Of a DNA stretch of 64,000 bases, positions 26,684 to 36,328 are shown piece by piece (the stretch's first letter is position 1; every line of letters starts with the position of its first letter). Below the pieces are notes generated by a model. The model ran no database searches, was not told the DNA's origin, and worked only from the letters and a program-made list of their open reading frames with translations. Origin of the DNA: Bradyrhizobium canariense (GTDB taxonomy: Bacteria; Pseudomonadota; Alphaproteobacteria; Rhizobiales; Xanthobacteraceae); the NCBI RefSeq assembly GCF_018130465.1, contig NZ_JAFCKJ010000005.1, forward strand, positions 1 through 64,000, in the 5' to 3' direction. The position numbers and the translations under genes are program-made.

Positions 26684-27973
26684 TCAGCGCATGAGCCCAA
26701 GCGCGTCGGAGAAAAACTCCGCGCCGCCGAAATTTCCGGACTTCAAAGCAAGCAACATGTCGCCTTTTTCAGCACCGACCGCGCGCAGCACCGGGACGCC
26801 CGCCGCGATCTCTACTCCCACGAGAAATCCGGGAATCTTCAACCGATCGACCACGGCGCCGGATGTCTCCCCGCCGGCAACGACCAGGCGCTTGACGCCG
26901 GCCTGAACCAGACCCTCGGCGATGTCGGCCATCGCCTGCTCGATGGCGTGACCGGCCGCGTCGCGGCCGTGGCGCGCCTGGAGCGCTGCGACCTGATCCG
27001 GCGTCGAGCTCGATGCGATCAGGACCGGACCGTCGGCCAGTCGCGGCTTCGCCCAGGCCAGCGCGCGCTGCGCCTCGTCCTCGCCCGTAGTAATACGGTC
27101 CGGATCGAGATGCAGCACCGGCATCATTCGTTCGGCATTCGCGATCTGCTGGAGCGTCGCCTGCGAGCAGCTTCCGGCAAGGCACGCCGCCGGTCCGCCG
27201 ACGGCGGCGCCCGCGTCGCTGCCGGCCGCCGCCGATTTGACCTTGCCTGTCGAGACCAGCGCTCGCGCCAGCCCCAGACCCATGCCGGAGGCGCCGACCG
27301 ACAGCCGATGCTGGGCAGCAACGAGTCCGATGGTCTCAAGGTCGCGATCGAAGACGGCGTCGATGATCGCCGCGCCAATGCCCTTGCCCGCAAGTTCGGC
27401 CAGCCGCGCCTGCACTGCATCCGCGCCGCGCGTGACGGTGGCGAGGTCGACGAGGCCGATTTGCGTCCTGCTCTGGCGCGCCAGCACGCGCACCAGGTTG
27501 GAATCGTGCATCGGGTTGAGCGGATGGTCCTTCAGCGGGCTCTCGTTCAGCGGCACGACGCCGACGAACAGATTGCCCTGGTAGACGGTGCGGCCGGTCT
27601 CCGGGAAGGCCGGCGTCACCAGCACGGCCGCCTCGCCGCAATCGGCGCGCAGCGCATCCATCACCGGGCCGATGTTGCCGGCATCAGTGGAATCGAAGGT
27701 CGAGCAGATCTTGAACAGCACGTGGCTTGCACCGCGGCCGCGCAGCCATGTCTCGGCCGCGCGCGAGCGCGACACGGCGAGGCCGGCCTCGATCGAGCGG
27801 CTTTTCAAGGACACCACGACGGCGTCGACTTCGGGCAGCGTAAGATCGTCTGCGGGCACGCCGATGGTCTGCACCGTGCGCAGGCCCGCGCGTGTCAGCG
27901 TGTTGGCGAGGTCGGAGGCGCCGGTGTAGTCGTCGGCGATGCAGCCAAGAGATAATTTCGCTGCAAGTGTCAC
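26684..27973 (-). CDS. otnK: 3-oxo-tetronate kinase
   Basis: A 429-residue DUF1537 four-carbon acid-sugar kinase. The N-terminal substrate domain has LGCIADDYTGASDLANTL (9-26) and KICSTFDSTDAGNIGPVMDAL; the C-terminal nucleotide domain has VAGGETSGAVVDRLKI and the final ALKSGNFGGAEFF motif. In the characterised pathway OtnK phosphorylates 3-oxotetronate at C4 using ATP. The start is GTG at 27973, overlapping the otnI stop as GTGA with a GGGAGTGAAG site, so translation is coupled. Last gene of the ltnD-otnI-otnK operon. Family assignment is strong; D- or L-series substrate cannot be told. Confidence 0.92.
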   Translation of the reverse strand: MTLAAKLSLGCIADDYTGASDLANTLTRAGLRTVQTIGVPADDLTLPEVDAVVVSLKSRSIEAGLAVSRSRAAETWLRGRGASHVLFKICSTFDSTDAGNIGPVMDALRADCGEAAVLVTPAFPETGRTVYQGNLFVGVVPLNESPLKDHPLNPMHDSNLVRVLARQSRTQIGLVDLATVTRGADAVQARLAELAGKGIGAAIIDAVFDRDLETIGLVAAQHRLSVGASGMGLGLARALVSTGKVKSAAAGSDAGAAVGGPAACLAGSCSQATLQQIANAERMMPVLHLDPDRITTGEDEAQRALAWAKPRLADGPVLIASSSTPDQVAALQARHGRDAAGHAIEQAMADIAEGLVQAGVKRLVVAGGETSGAVVDRLKIPGFLVGVEIAAGVPVLRAVGAEKGDMLLALKSGNFGGAEFFSDALGLMR

Positions 27974-28752
27974 GGCTTCACTCCCGCATAAGGCTTGAAC
28001 CAGGCAAGGCCGTCGGTGGTCTTGCCGCGCGGATTATATTCGCAGCCGACGAAGCCGGCATAGCCGAGCCGGTCGAGTTCGGTGAACAGGAACGGATAGT
28101 TCAGCTCCTCGCCGTCAGGCTCGTTGCGCGAGGGGATGCTGGCGATCTGGATGTGACCGATGACCGGCATCATCTCGCGCAGCCGCATCGTGACGTCGCC
28201 ATGGATGATCTGGCAGTGATAGATGTCGAACTGAAGCTTGAGGTTCGGAAGCCTCAGCTCCTGGATCAGGTCGCGCGCAAATCCGAAATCGTTGAGGAAA
28301 TAGCCGGGCACGTTGCGCGCATTGATCGGCTCGAGCACGATGTCGATGCCGTGCGGCGCAAAGAACTCGGCGGCCCACGCCACCGATTTGTAGAACGCCT
28401 CGATGGCGACGCGCTCGCCACGGTTGGCGATGCCCGCCATCAAATGCAGCCGCTTGACGCCGGTCGCCTTGGCGTAGGGCAGCGCAGTCTCAAGGCTCGC
28501 CTTGAGCTCGGCGAATCGCGAGGGGAGCGCCGCAAAACCCTTCTCGCCCGCATTCCAGTCGCCCGGCGGCAGGTTGAACAGTGCCTGGGTCAAGCCGTTT
28601 CGCTTGAGCCGCTCGCCGACCGCCTCGGCCGGATGCTCATAGGGAAAGAGAAACTCGACGGCGGTGAAGCCGGCTTGCGCGGCGGCATCGAAGCGATCGA
28701 GGAACGGCACCTCGGTGAACATCATCGAGAGATTGGCGGCGAAACGGGGCAT
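27970..28752 (-). CDS. otnI: 2-oxo-tetronate isomerase
   Basis: A 260-residue xylose-isomerase-like TIM-barrel protein of the hydroxypyruvate isomerase family. MPRFAANLSMMFTEVPFLDRF, FNLPPGDWNAGEKGFAALP, the metal-site EPINARNVPGYFLND and LQFDIYHCQIIHGD are characteristic of OtnI, which interconverts 2-oxo- and 3-oxotetronate. Metal ligands are the Glu of LEPIN, the Asp of FDIYH and the His/Glu near the end (GCEYNPRGKT). It lies between ltnD (14-base gap) and otnK (4-base overlap), in the classical order of the pathway. Cytoplasmic. Confidence 0.92.
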   Translation of the reverse strand: MPRFAANLSMMFTEVPFLDRFDAAAQAGFTAVEFLFPYEHPAEAVGERLKRNGLTQALFNLPPGDWNAGEKGFAALPSRFAELKASLETALPYAKATGVKRLHLMAGIANRGERVAIEAFYKSVAWAAEFFAPHGIDIVLEPINARNVPGYFLNDFGFARDLIQELRLPNLKLQFDIYHCQIIHGDVTMRLREMMPVIGHIQIASIPSRNEPDGEELNYPFLFTELDRLGYAGFVGCEYNPRGKTTDGLAWFKPYAGVKP

Positions 28753-28766
28753 CGGAATCCTCTTGT

Positions 28767-29684
28767 CTATTTGTCGCCGGGCAGCTTGACGCCGGTCACC
28801 TGCGCATACATTCGCGCCACCGACGCATCGTCGTCGCGGCCCATGCCGGCGGCCGATGTCATCAGGAACATCTGAAGTGCCGCGGCTGAGACCGGAACCG
28901 GGAATCTGGCGCTACGCGCCATGTCCTGGATGATGCCGAGGTCCTTGACGAAGATCTCGACCGCACTGCGCGGCGTGTAATCGCCGTCGAGCACGTGCGG
29001 CATCCGGTTCTCGAACATCCAGGAATTACCGGCGGACGCCGTGATCACCTCATAGACCTTGCGGATGTCGAGGCCCTGCTTGGCCGCGAACGCGATCGCC
29101 TCGCTGGCGGCGGCGATGTGCACGCCGGCGAGCAACTGGTTGATCATCTTGAAGGCGGCGCCCTGCCCGGCGGCATCGCCTAGCTCGTAGAGCTTTGCGG
29201 CCATGGCATCGAGCGCGGGCCGCGCTTTCTCGAACGCAGCCGGACTGCCGGAGGCGAGAATCGTCAGCTCGCCCTGCGCGGCACGCTGCGCCCCGCCGGA
29301 GATCGGCGCATCCAGATAGTGCCGGCCGGTCGCTTCCAACTGCTTGGCGAGACGCCGCGCCACGTCGGGATCCATGGTCGCCGACGACAGGAAGACGCTG
29401 TCCTTGGGCATGGTTTCGGCGACGCCGTCCTTGCCGAACAGGATCGTCTCGGTCTGCGCGGCATTGACGACGACACTGACGACGATATCGGCGCCCTTGG
29501 CGGCTTCGGCCGGCGTCTTGGCGCCGGCGCCGCCGTCCGTCACGAAACGCGCGACCGCATCAGCCGAGACGTCGCAGCCGGTGACGATATGACCGGCCCG
29601 TTTCAGCGAGGTCGCCATGCCAAACCCCATCGAGCCGAGCCCGATGACGGCGATGCGCTGATTCTGTGACGTGGAGGCGGACAT
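28767..29684 (-). CDS. ltnD: L-threonate dehydrogenase (beta-hydroxyacid dehydrogenase family)
   Basis: A 305-residue NAD-dependent beta-hydroxyacid dehydrogenase. The Rossmann motif VIGLGSMGFGMATSLKRAG is near residues 12-30, the substrate motif DAPISGGAQRAAQGELTI in the middle, and the catalytic Lys in GAAFKMINQLLAG. LtnD oxidises L-threonate to 2-oxo-tetronate, feeding otnI and otnK below it. Two ATGs nine bases apart could start it; the one at 29684 has AAGGATGAG at proper distance. An upstream in-frame extension would run into the divergent otnC region and is rejected. DenD (D-erythronate) is the close alternative. Confidence 0.85.
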   Translation of the reverse strand: MSASTSQNQRIAVIGLGSMGFGMATSLKRAGHIVTGCDVSADAVARFVTDGGAGAKTPAEAAKGADIVVSVVVNAAQTETILFGKDGVAETMPKDSVFLSSATMDPDVARRLAKQLEATGRHYLDAPISGGAQRAAQGELTILASGSPAAFEKARPALDAMAAKLYELGDAAGQGAAFKMINQLLAGVHIAAASEAIAFAAKQGLDIRKVYEVITASAGNSWMFENRMPHVLDGDYTPRSAVEIFVKDLGIIQDMARSARFPVPVSAAALQMFLMTSAAGMGRDDDASVARMYAQVTGVKLPGDK

Positions 29685-29730
29685 GCAACTCATCCTTGCG
29701 ACGTTTCCCGGACGGCCGCCCTTTGCGGCA

Positions 29731-29772
29731 GCTTGGCAACCGAATAACACGGCTTGGCCGCGCTGCCAAAGC
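29731..29772. promoter_or_regulatory. Candidate operator between ltnD and otnC
   Basis: GCTTGGCA (29731-29738) and TGCCAAAGC (29764-29772) are inverted with one extra A, about 25 bases apart, in the 103-base divergent gap. It could control both arms of the threonate locus, but no regulator gene is adjacent. Confidence 0.3.
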
Positions 29773-29787
29773 GTGAGACAAACGGAC

Positions 29788-30462
29788 ATGACGGCCATGA
29801 GCAACGAGACACGGCTGCGCGAAGACATTTGCCGCTTCGGACGGTCCCTGTTCGAGCGTGGGCTGACGCCCGGATCCTCCGGCAATATCAGCGTCAGGCT
29901 CGACGGCGGCGGCTGGCTGGTGACGCCGACCAATGCCTCGCTCGGCTTCCTCGATCCCGCAAAACTGTCGCGGCTGGACGATCAGGGCAGACTGGTTTCG
30001 GGCGATGCGCCGACCAAGGAAGTTCCGCTGCACACCGCGCTCTACGCCACGCGCGGGAGCGCAGGGGCGATCGTGCATCTGCACTCCACCCATTCGGTCG
30101 CGCTTTCGATGCTCCCGGAGATCGACCCGCACGCCGCGCTGCCGCCGATGACGGCCTATTATCTGATGAAATGCGGCGCCACCGCGCTCGTGCCCTATTA
30201 CCGCCCCGGCGATCCTGCAGTCGCGGATGCGATCAGGGGACTGGCGGGGAAATACTCATCCGTGCTGCTCGCCAATCACGGCCCCGTCGTCGCCGGTGAC
30301 ACGCTGGAGGCAGCCGTGTTCGCGACCGAGGAGCTGGAAGAGACGGCGAAGCTGTATCTCCTGCTGCGCGGGCTGAACCCGCGCTATCTGTCGCCTGAGC
30401 AGGTGACGGATCTGGTGAAGGTGTTCGGGGTGGCGCTGCCGGAACATGGGCATGAGCATTGA
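29788..30462 (+). CDS. otnC: 3-oxo-tetronate 4-phosphate decarboxylase (class II aldolase family)
   Basis: A 224-residue class II aldolase/adducin-domain protein. GLTPGSSGNISVRL near the N terminus, the Zn ligands in VHLHSTHSVALSML and LLANHGPVVAG, and a Glu in TKEVPLH are all visible. OtnC decarboxylates 3-oxotetronate 4-phosphate to dihydroxyacetone phosphate, completing the pathway. It is transcribed divergently from ltnD-otnI-otnK. The start is placed at the ATG at 29788; another ATG follows 9 bases later and neither has a strong ribosome site. A longer upstream frame is not conserved. Element D3 follows, convergent with livF. Confidence 0.88.
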   Translation: MTAMSNETRLREDICRFGRSLFERGLTPGSSGNISVRLDGGGWLVTPTNASLGFLDPAKLSRLDDQGRLVSGDAPTKEVPLHTALYATRGSAGAIVHLHSTHSVALSMLPEIDPHAALPPMTAYYLMKCGATALVPYYRPGDPAVADAIRGLAGKYSSVLLANHGPVVAGDTLEAAVFATEELEETAKLYLLLRGLNPRYLSPEQVTDLVKVFGVALPEHGHEH

Positions 30463-30476
30463 GCCCGCATACTCCG

Positions 30477-30600
30477 CCGTCATCCTGAGGTGCGAGCGAC
30501 GCGATGCAAAGCATCGCGCCGGGAGCCTCGAAGGATGGGCCACAGGCGCTCGCGGCTCATCCTTCGAGGCGCGCGAAGGGCGTGCACCTCAGGATGACGG
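30477..30600. repeat. Family D palindromic element (copy D3)
   Basis: CCGTCATCCTGAGGTGCGAG ... AGCCTCGAAGGATGGGC then its mirror GGCTCATCCTTCGAGGC ... GCACCTCAGGATGACGG. It fills the gap between the convergent otnC and livF ends. Confidence 0.88.
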
Positions 30601-30627
30601 TTGCGATTGTGGAGACGGTCCAGGCGG

Positions 30628-31315
30628 CTAAAGCCCCAGATACGCCTTGCGCACGTCCGGGTTGCCGATGATCTCGCTCGCTGCGCCCTGCATCAGCACG
30701 CGGCCGGTTTGCAGGATGTAGGCGCGGTCGGCGATCTCCAGGCACTCCGCCATGCGCTGCTCGACGATCAGGACGGTCATGCCGGCATCGCGAATGCGCT
30801 TCACGGCCTGGAAGATCTCGTCGACCAGCTTCGGCATGATGCCCTGTGAGGGCTCGTCCAGCATCAATAGCCGCGGGCGCGTCATCAGCGCGCGGCCGAT
30901 CGCGAGCATCTGCTGCTCACCGCCGGAGAGCGTCTCGGCGCGCTGCTCGAGGCGTTCGGAGAGGCGCGGAAACAGGGTGAAGACGAGGTCGAGCGGCTCT
31001 TCGCGGTTCGCTTCGCCGCGATAGAGATAGCTGCCGAGGCGAAGATTGTCGCGCACCGACAGGCGCGGAAACAGCCGGCGGTTCTCCGGCACATAGGCGA
31101 TGCCGGTGGCGGTGATGTGGTGCTGCGCCATGCCGTCGAGGCGCTTGCCGTCGAACGTCACGGTGCCCGAACGCGGGCGCTCGGCGCCGGCGATGGATTT
31201 CAGCAACGTCGACTTGCCCGCGCCGTTGGCGCCCGCGACGCAGACGATCTCGCCCTTCTGGACCTCGATCGAGACCGCGGAGATCGCGACCAGGCCCTGA
31301 TAGGCGGTCGTGACT

Positions 31316-31332
<17 letters not shown>
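30628..31332 (-). CDS. livF: Branched-chain-type ABC importer ATP-binding protein LivF
   Basis: A 234-residue ABC ATPase with Walker A GANGAGKS (33-40), a complete signature LSGGEQQML, Walker B LLMLDEPS and the short C-terminal end QGAASEIIGNPDVRKAYLGL typical of LivF. With LivG it forms the motor of a hydrophobic-amino-acid (HAAT) importer. Its start overlaps the livG stop by 17 bases. It is the last gene of the livHMGF operon on the minus strand. The substrate is set by the binding protein, and HAAT systems also import amides, urea or aromatic acids. Confidence 0.9.
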
Positions 31333-32043
<711 letters not shown>

Positions 32044-32047
<4 letters not shown>

Positions 32048-33027
32048 CGCGTGGCCCCCTTCGCTTTTGTGCGCGAGAACAGGCTCACCAGACCCTGCGG
32101 CAGGGCCAACGAGATCAGCACGATCAGCGTCCCGTAGACGATGAGATCGACGCCGCGCCCGGAGCCGCCGATATAGGAGCGCGTCAGCTCCGTCATCGGG
32201 ATCAGGATGGCCGCCCCTAACACAGGCCCCCAGAGGGTGCCGATGCCACCGAGCACGGCCGGGAGCGCCATCAGCAGCGAGAACTGGAATCCCATGACAC
32301 TTTCAGGATCGATATAGGCGAGAAACTGCGCATAGAAGGCGCCGCCGATGGCAACGAGGAAGGCGGAGACGGCAGCCGCGCCCATCTTGGAGTTGAACAC
32401 GACGACACCGAGGCTCTCGGCCGCTTCCGGATTATCCTTTACCGCGCGCCACCAGAAGCCCCATTTGGAGTCCTCCAGCCACCAGGTGACGAACCAGGCG
32501 AGGCTGCACAGCACCAGTGCGAAATAGAAGTACGGCAGCTTGCTGCGCATAAACTGGAATTTCAGCCAGCTGTCGCCGCGCATCGGAATGGTGATTCCCA
32601 TCGCAGCGCCCGCCCATTCCCAGTTCTGGAACAGCAGCAGCCCGATCTCGGCGATGACGATGGTCGCGATCACGAAGTAATGGCCGCGCAGGCGGAAGAA
32701 GGGATAGCCCAGCCCCATCGCGATGATCGCCGCGATCACGCCGCCGGCGAGCATGCCGAACCAGGGCAGCACGCCGAACTTGGTGAACAGGAGCTCGGTG
32801 GTGTAGGCGCCGATGCCGAAATAGAGCGCATGTCCCAGCGAGATCTGCCCGCAATAGCCGGACAGAATGTTCCAGCTCTGCGACAGCGCCGCATACAGCA
32901 ACGTCAGGATCAGGATGTTCTGGACGTAGACGTCCTTGATGACCAGCGGGGCGAGCGCCGCCAGTGCGGCCAGCACCGCGGCGATGACGAGGTCGCGGCG
33001 GCGCCGCGCTGTAAAATTCTTGTCCAT
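32044..33027 (-). CDS. livM: Branched-chain-type ABC importer permease LivM
   Basis: A 327-residue inner-membrane permease with about nine hydrophobic helices. QSWNILSGYCGQISLGHALYFGIGAYTT (residues 50-77) and the EAA-loop-like GFWWRAVKDNPEAAESLGV are standard LivM features. The ATG at 33027 overlaps the livH stop (ATGTGATG); a GTG one codon earlier is the alternative. It pairs with LivH to form the translocation path. Confidence 0.9.
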
Positions 33028-33905
33028 CACATCGATCCGAACAGGCCGCGCGGCCGGATGAAGACGACCAGCAGGTAGACGGCGTAGATGCCGACCGATT
33101 TCAGCGACGGCGGCAGCACCAATGCGGTGGTGGCCTCGACGAGACCGACGATGATCCCGCCGGCGAAAGCGCCGAACACGCTGCCGAAGCCGCCGAGCGC
33201 CACCGTGACATAAGCGATCAGCGCAAAGGACGCGCCGACGTCGGGATAGATATAGAAGAAGCTTGCCATGATCGCTCCGGCGAGGCCGACCAGCGCGGCA
33301 CCAAGCCCCCAGCCGAGTGCGAACACGCGATTCTTGTCGATACCGACGAGGGCCACCGCGCCGGGGTCTTCACGGGTGGCCTCCAGCGCGCGGCCGAAAT
33401 CGGTGCGATGGATGAACAAATAGAGCCCGGCAAAGGCCAGGATCGAGACCAGTGCGCCGATCAGTTGCGGCGCCGGCAGGAAGATGCCGGCGATCGAGAT
33501 GGTTTTGCCACCGACCCAGGACTGCGGAATGCTGCGATAGTCCGGCGTGAAGAAGAACTGCGCGAGGCCGCGCATGAGGATGGCAAGGCCGAAGGTGGTG
33601 AAGATCTGCACCATGCCGGCATTGGCCTTGGCCCGCATGGCAAAGCGTACAACGAGTAGATAGACCACCGCTCCGAACACGAACATTGCCGCGGCGACCA
33701 ATGGCGCAGACAACAGGGGGTCGATGGCGAAGAATGCGAACAGGAAGAAGGACAGGTACATCGCGATCATCAGGAACTCGCCATGAGCGAAGTTCGTGAC
33801 GTCCATCAGGCCGAAGATCAGCGCGAGGCCGACGGCAATCAGTCCGTAGAGCAGGCCCATGAGAAGGCCGCTCGCGAGACTCTGGATAATGGCTTGGGCT
33901 GTCAA
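33027..33905 (-). CDS. livH: Branched-chain-type ABC importer permease LivH (probable TTG start)
   Basis: A 292-residue permease with about eight helices. SGLLMGLLYGLIAVGLALIFGLMDVTNFAHGEFLM and the loop ALEATREDPGAVALVGIDKNRVFALGWGLG are diagnostic of LivH. The conserved N terminus begins at a TTG (33905) with GGGGGACGG upstream; an ATG 15 codons in would cut conserved sequence. It is separated from the upstream binding-protein gene by 153 bases containing element D4, while the next three genes overlap, so expression of the binding protein can differ from that of the membrane parts. Confidence 0.88.
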   Translation of the reverse strand: MTAQAIIQSLASGLLMGLLYGLIAVGLALIFGLMDVTNFAHGEFLMIAMYLSFFLFAFFAIDPLLSAPLVAAAMFVFGAVVYLLVVRFAMRAKANAGMVQIFTTFGLAILMRGLAQFFFTPDYRSIPQSWVGGKTISIAGIFLPAPQLIGALVSILAFAGLYLFIHRTDFGRALEATREDPGAVALVGIDKNRVFALGWGLGAALVGLAGAIMASFFYIYPDVGASFALIAYVTVALGGFGSVFGAFAGGIIVGLVEATTALVLPPSLKSVGIYAVYLLVVFIRPRGLFGSM

Positions 33906-33926
33906 AAGTCCGTCCCCCGAATTACA

Positions 33927-34023
33927 CCCTCATCCTGAGGAGCGCGCACAAGCGCGCGTCTCGAAGGATGGCCCAGCCCTCGTCCTTCGAGACGCGGGCT
34001 GCGCCCGCTCCTCAGGATGAGGG
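33927..34023. repeat. Family D palindromic element (copy D4)
   Basis: CCCTCATCCTGAGGAGCGCG ... GTCTCGAAGGATGG pairs with CGTCCTTCGAGACGC ... GCTCCTCAGGATGAGGG. It lies between the binding-protein gene end and livH on the same strand. Confidence 0.88.
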
Positions 34024-34058
34024 CGGGAGCTACATTTGAGCTCCCGCTCTCCTAAATC

Positions 34059-35303
34059 TTACTTCATCGGCCAGATCGCCTCGGCGATCGCGGCCTGCGG
34101 CGGGAAGATGGTGACGAACTTGCCGCCGACATATTGCAGCAGCACCGGGTCGGCGTCGTTGTTCTGGCCCATCTCGTCGAACTTGACGCGCTTCCAGGGC
34201 ATGATGGTCTGCTCGCCGGGGATGTCGGTGGCGGCCAGCGCGTCGCGGATCTTCTCGCCGTCGGTCGACTTGGCGCGGCTGATGGCATCCGCGAGGATGA
34301 TCAGGCCCATGAACTGACGCGAGGTGAGATCGTTGAAATCCTTGCCCGACCGCGTCTTGAACATCTCGTTGATCTTGCCGACCATCGGGCGCTTCTGCGC
34401 GAGGTCGAGCGAGAAGGTGCCGCGCGAGATCACGCCTTCGAGCTTGTCGCCGACGGCGTCGTAGAGCGCCTTCTCGGAGAAGCCGGCGTCCTGCGCCACG
34501 ATCGCGTTCGGCTTGTAACCGAGCTCGGCCATGGTCTTCACCAGCAGGATGCCGTCGGTGGTGTAGCTCGAGGGCATCAGCACGTCGGCATTCGCGCTCT
34601 TGAGCTGCTGCACCTCGGCCGAGAGCGAGGGCGAGTTGGCGCGGTACTTGATGTCGGTGACGATCTTGTAGCCGCGCTCGCCGGCGATCTTGGCCTGGGC
34701 GTTGCCGGAATCGGTGCCGAAGATGGTGTCTTCGTGGAACAGCGACAGCGTCTCGATCTTGGTGCCCTTCTTCTTCAAGGCGTCGAAGAAGTCGAACATC
34801 GCGGCCGAGTACATCTCGTCATGCGGCGCGGCGCGGAAGTAATATTTCAGGCCGCGGCGATGCAGGCTGGGCGAGGAATTGTCGGCGGAGACGAACGGGA
34901 TCTGGTAGCGCTCGCAGATCTGGCTGACGGTGACGGCGACGGCGCTCTGATAGGTGCCGATGATGGCGGAGACCTTCTCCTGCGTGATCAGGCGCTCGGC
35001 TTCGGCGCGGCCCTTCTGCGGATCGGCCTGGTGGTCGGCGAACACGAGGCGAATCTTGGCGCCGCCGAGACCCGGCAGGCCCTCGCCCTTCGCCAACGGC
35101 AGGTCGAAATCGGTGTCCTTGTTGATGACCTCGAGCGCGGTCTCGTAGGCCTTCTGCGCGTCGACGCCCTGCTGCGCGCTACCGCCGGAGAACGGATAGA
35201 TCACGCCGATCACGACTTCCGAAGTCTGTGCGCGCGCTGCCAGCGGCACCAGCGCGGCCGTAGCGGTGGCTCCCAACAATACGTCGCGGCGAGTGATCGT
35301 CAT
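34059..35303 (-). CDS. Liv-type ABC importer substrate-binding protein
   Basis: A 414-residue periplasmic-binding fold type I protein. The N terminus MTITRRDVLLGATATAALVPLAARAQ has a twin-arginine pattern (RRDVLL) and an AxA cleavage site near residue 25, then VVIGVIYPFSGGSAQQGVDAQ, the usual Liv/Leu-Ile-Val-like opening. Ligand unknown; the acidic/aromatic pocket residues cannot be read reliably. The ATG at 35303 has GGGGAC upstream; a much longer in-frame extension is only shadow sequence. It lies between the DUF1445 hydro-lyase gene (89-base gap, upstream) and livHMGF (downstream), suggesting that the importer feeds that enzyme set. Confidence 0.9.
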   Translation of the reverse strand: MTITRRDVLLGATATAALVPLAARAQTSEVVIGVIYPFSGGSAQQGVDAQKAYETALEVINKDTDFDLPLAKGEGLPGLGGAKIRLVFADHQADPQKGRAEAERLITQEKVSAIIGTYQSAVAVTVSQICERYQIPFVSADNSSPSLHRRGLKYYFRAAPHDEMYSAAMFDFFDALKKKGTKIETLSLFHEDTIFGTDSGNAQAKIAGERGYKIVTDIKYRANSPSLSAEVQQLKSANADVLMPSSYTTDGILLVKTMAELGYKPNAIVAQDAGFSEKALYDAVGDKLEGVISRGTFSLDLAQKRPMVGKINEMFKTRSGKDFNDLTSRQFMGLIILADAISRAKSTDGEKIRDALAATDIPGEQTIMPWKRVKFDEMGQNNDADPVLLQYVGGKFVTIFPPQAAIAEAIWPMK

Positions 35304-35392
35304 GGCAAAGTCCCCTGTTACTGAATTTCGGCTGATCGAATGAAGCGATTGATGGATGCGGTAAAGCCCGAAGAAGCAGCAAACGCTGCCCA

Positions 35393-36208
35393 CTAAATCA
35401 CGGCCATGGTCCTGTTCTTGAGATCCGTCACCAGCATCAGGCCCGGCGAATGCGTGATCGCGAACGGCAGCTTTGCGGCGTTGATGACCGATTGCGGCGT
35501 CACGCCGCAGGCCCAGAACACCGGGATCTCGTCGTCGGCGACCGGCACCGGATCGCCGTAATCGGGCTTGGCGATGTCCTTGATGCCGATCAGATGCGGA
35601 TGGCCGAGATGCACGGGCGCGCCGTGCACGGCCGGATAGCGCGAGGTGATCTGCACCGCGCGGATCGCATCCGCCGGCTTGAACGGACGCATCGACACCA
35701 CCATGGGACCGGCGAAGGGACCGGACTCGCCGCAGGCGATGTTGGTGCGATACATCGGCACGCGCACATTGTGCTCGATGTGGCGGATCGGCATGCCCTC
35801 GTCGAGCAGCGCCTCTTCGAACGAGAACGAGCAGCCGAGCACGAAGGTCACGAGATCGTCGCGCCAATGCTTCGTCACATCAGTCGGCTCGTCGACCACC
35901 TCGCCGTCGCGCCAGACGCGATAGCGCGGCACGTCGGTGCGGATGTCGAGATCGGCGCCCAGCGCCGGGATGTGCGGACTGCCGACATCGGACATCCCGA
36001 TGATCGGGCACGGCTTGGGATTGAGCTGGCAGAAGCGGTGAAAGGCGCTGGCATGTTCCGCCGGCAGGATCGCCAGATTGCCCTGGACGAAGCCGGGGGC
36101 GACGCCGGCGGTGGAGGCGACCAGCCCCTCGCGATAGGCGAGCCGCGCCTTGCGGCTCGGGAGGGTGTCGGGCGTTTCAGTTTGCTGCACTGCCACCAAA
36201 ACAGTCAT
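35393..36208 (-). CDS. DUF1445 family putative hydro-lyase (D-glutamate cyclase-like)
   Basis: A 271-residue protein of the YcsI/DUF1445 family. [31 protein letters not shown], the [18 protein letters not shown] stretch, [23 protein letters not shown] and the C-terminal [32 protein letters not shown] are strongly conserved family blocks. A mammalian relative converts D-glutamate to 5-oxo-D-proline; bacterial members are often linked to 5-oxoproline or carboxylate metabolism and are annotated as hydro-lyases. The ATG at 36208 is chosen since the preceding 14 codons are not conserved. It heads the operon with the Liv-type importer and is divergent from the LysR gene. Confidence 0.88.
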   Translation of the reverse strand: MTVLVAVQQTETPDTLPSRKARLAYREGLVASTAGVAPGFVQGNLAILPAEHASAFHRFCQLNPKPCPIIGMSDVGSPHIPALGADLDIRTDVPRYRVWRDGEVVDEPTDVTKHWRDDLVTFVLGCSFSFEEALLDEGMPIRHIEHNVRVPMYRTNIACGESGPFAGPMVVSMRPFKPADAIRAVQITSRYPAVHGAPVHLGHPHLIGIKDIAKPDYGDPVPVADDEIPVFWACGVTPQSVINAAKLPFAITHSPGLMLVTDLKNRTMAVI

Positions 36209-36291
36209 GTGATCGACCTGCCTATAAACTCGACAAAGACAAGCCAACACCAGGCGTGCTATAAAGTCTAATCTTCCTTTCTAATCAATAT

Positions 36292-36310
36292 CGATAAATT
36301 TCATTTATCG
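36292..36310. promoter_or_regulatory. Perfect palindrome, candidate LysR operator
   Basis: CGATAAAT and ATTTATCG, 8-base arms with a TTC spacer, in an AT-rich stretch 18 bases before the LysR start codon and about 84 bases upstream of the hydro-lyase start. The T-rich/A-rich dyad fits LysR box architecture and the position fits autoregulation plus divergent control. Confidence 0.6.
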
Positions 36311-36328
36311 GTCAGGAAAATCCTTCCA

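Noticed and set aside
34059-35867. Extended 602-codon version of the binding protein
   Set aside because: The part upstream of 35303 runs antisense over no known domain and through the hydro-lyase end; a Tat-type signal peptide begins exactly at 35303.
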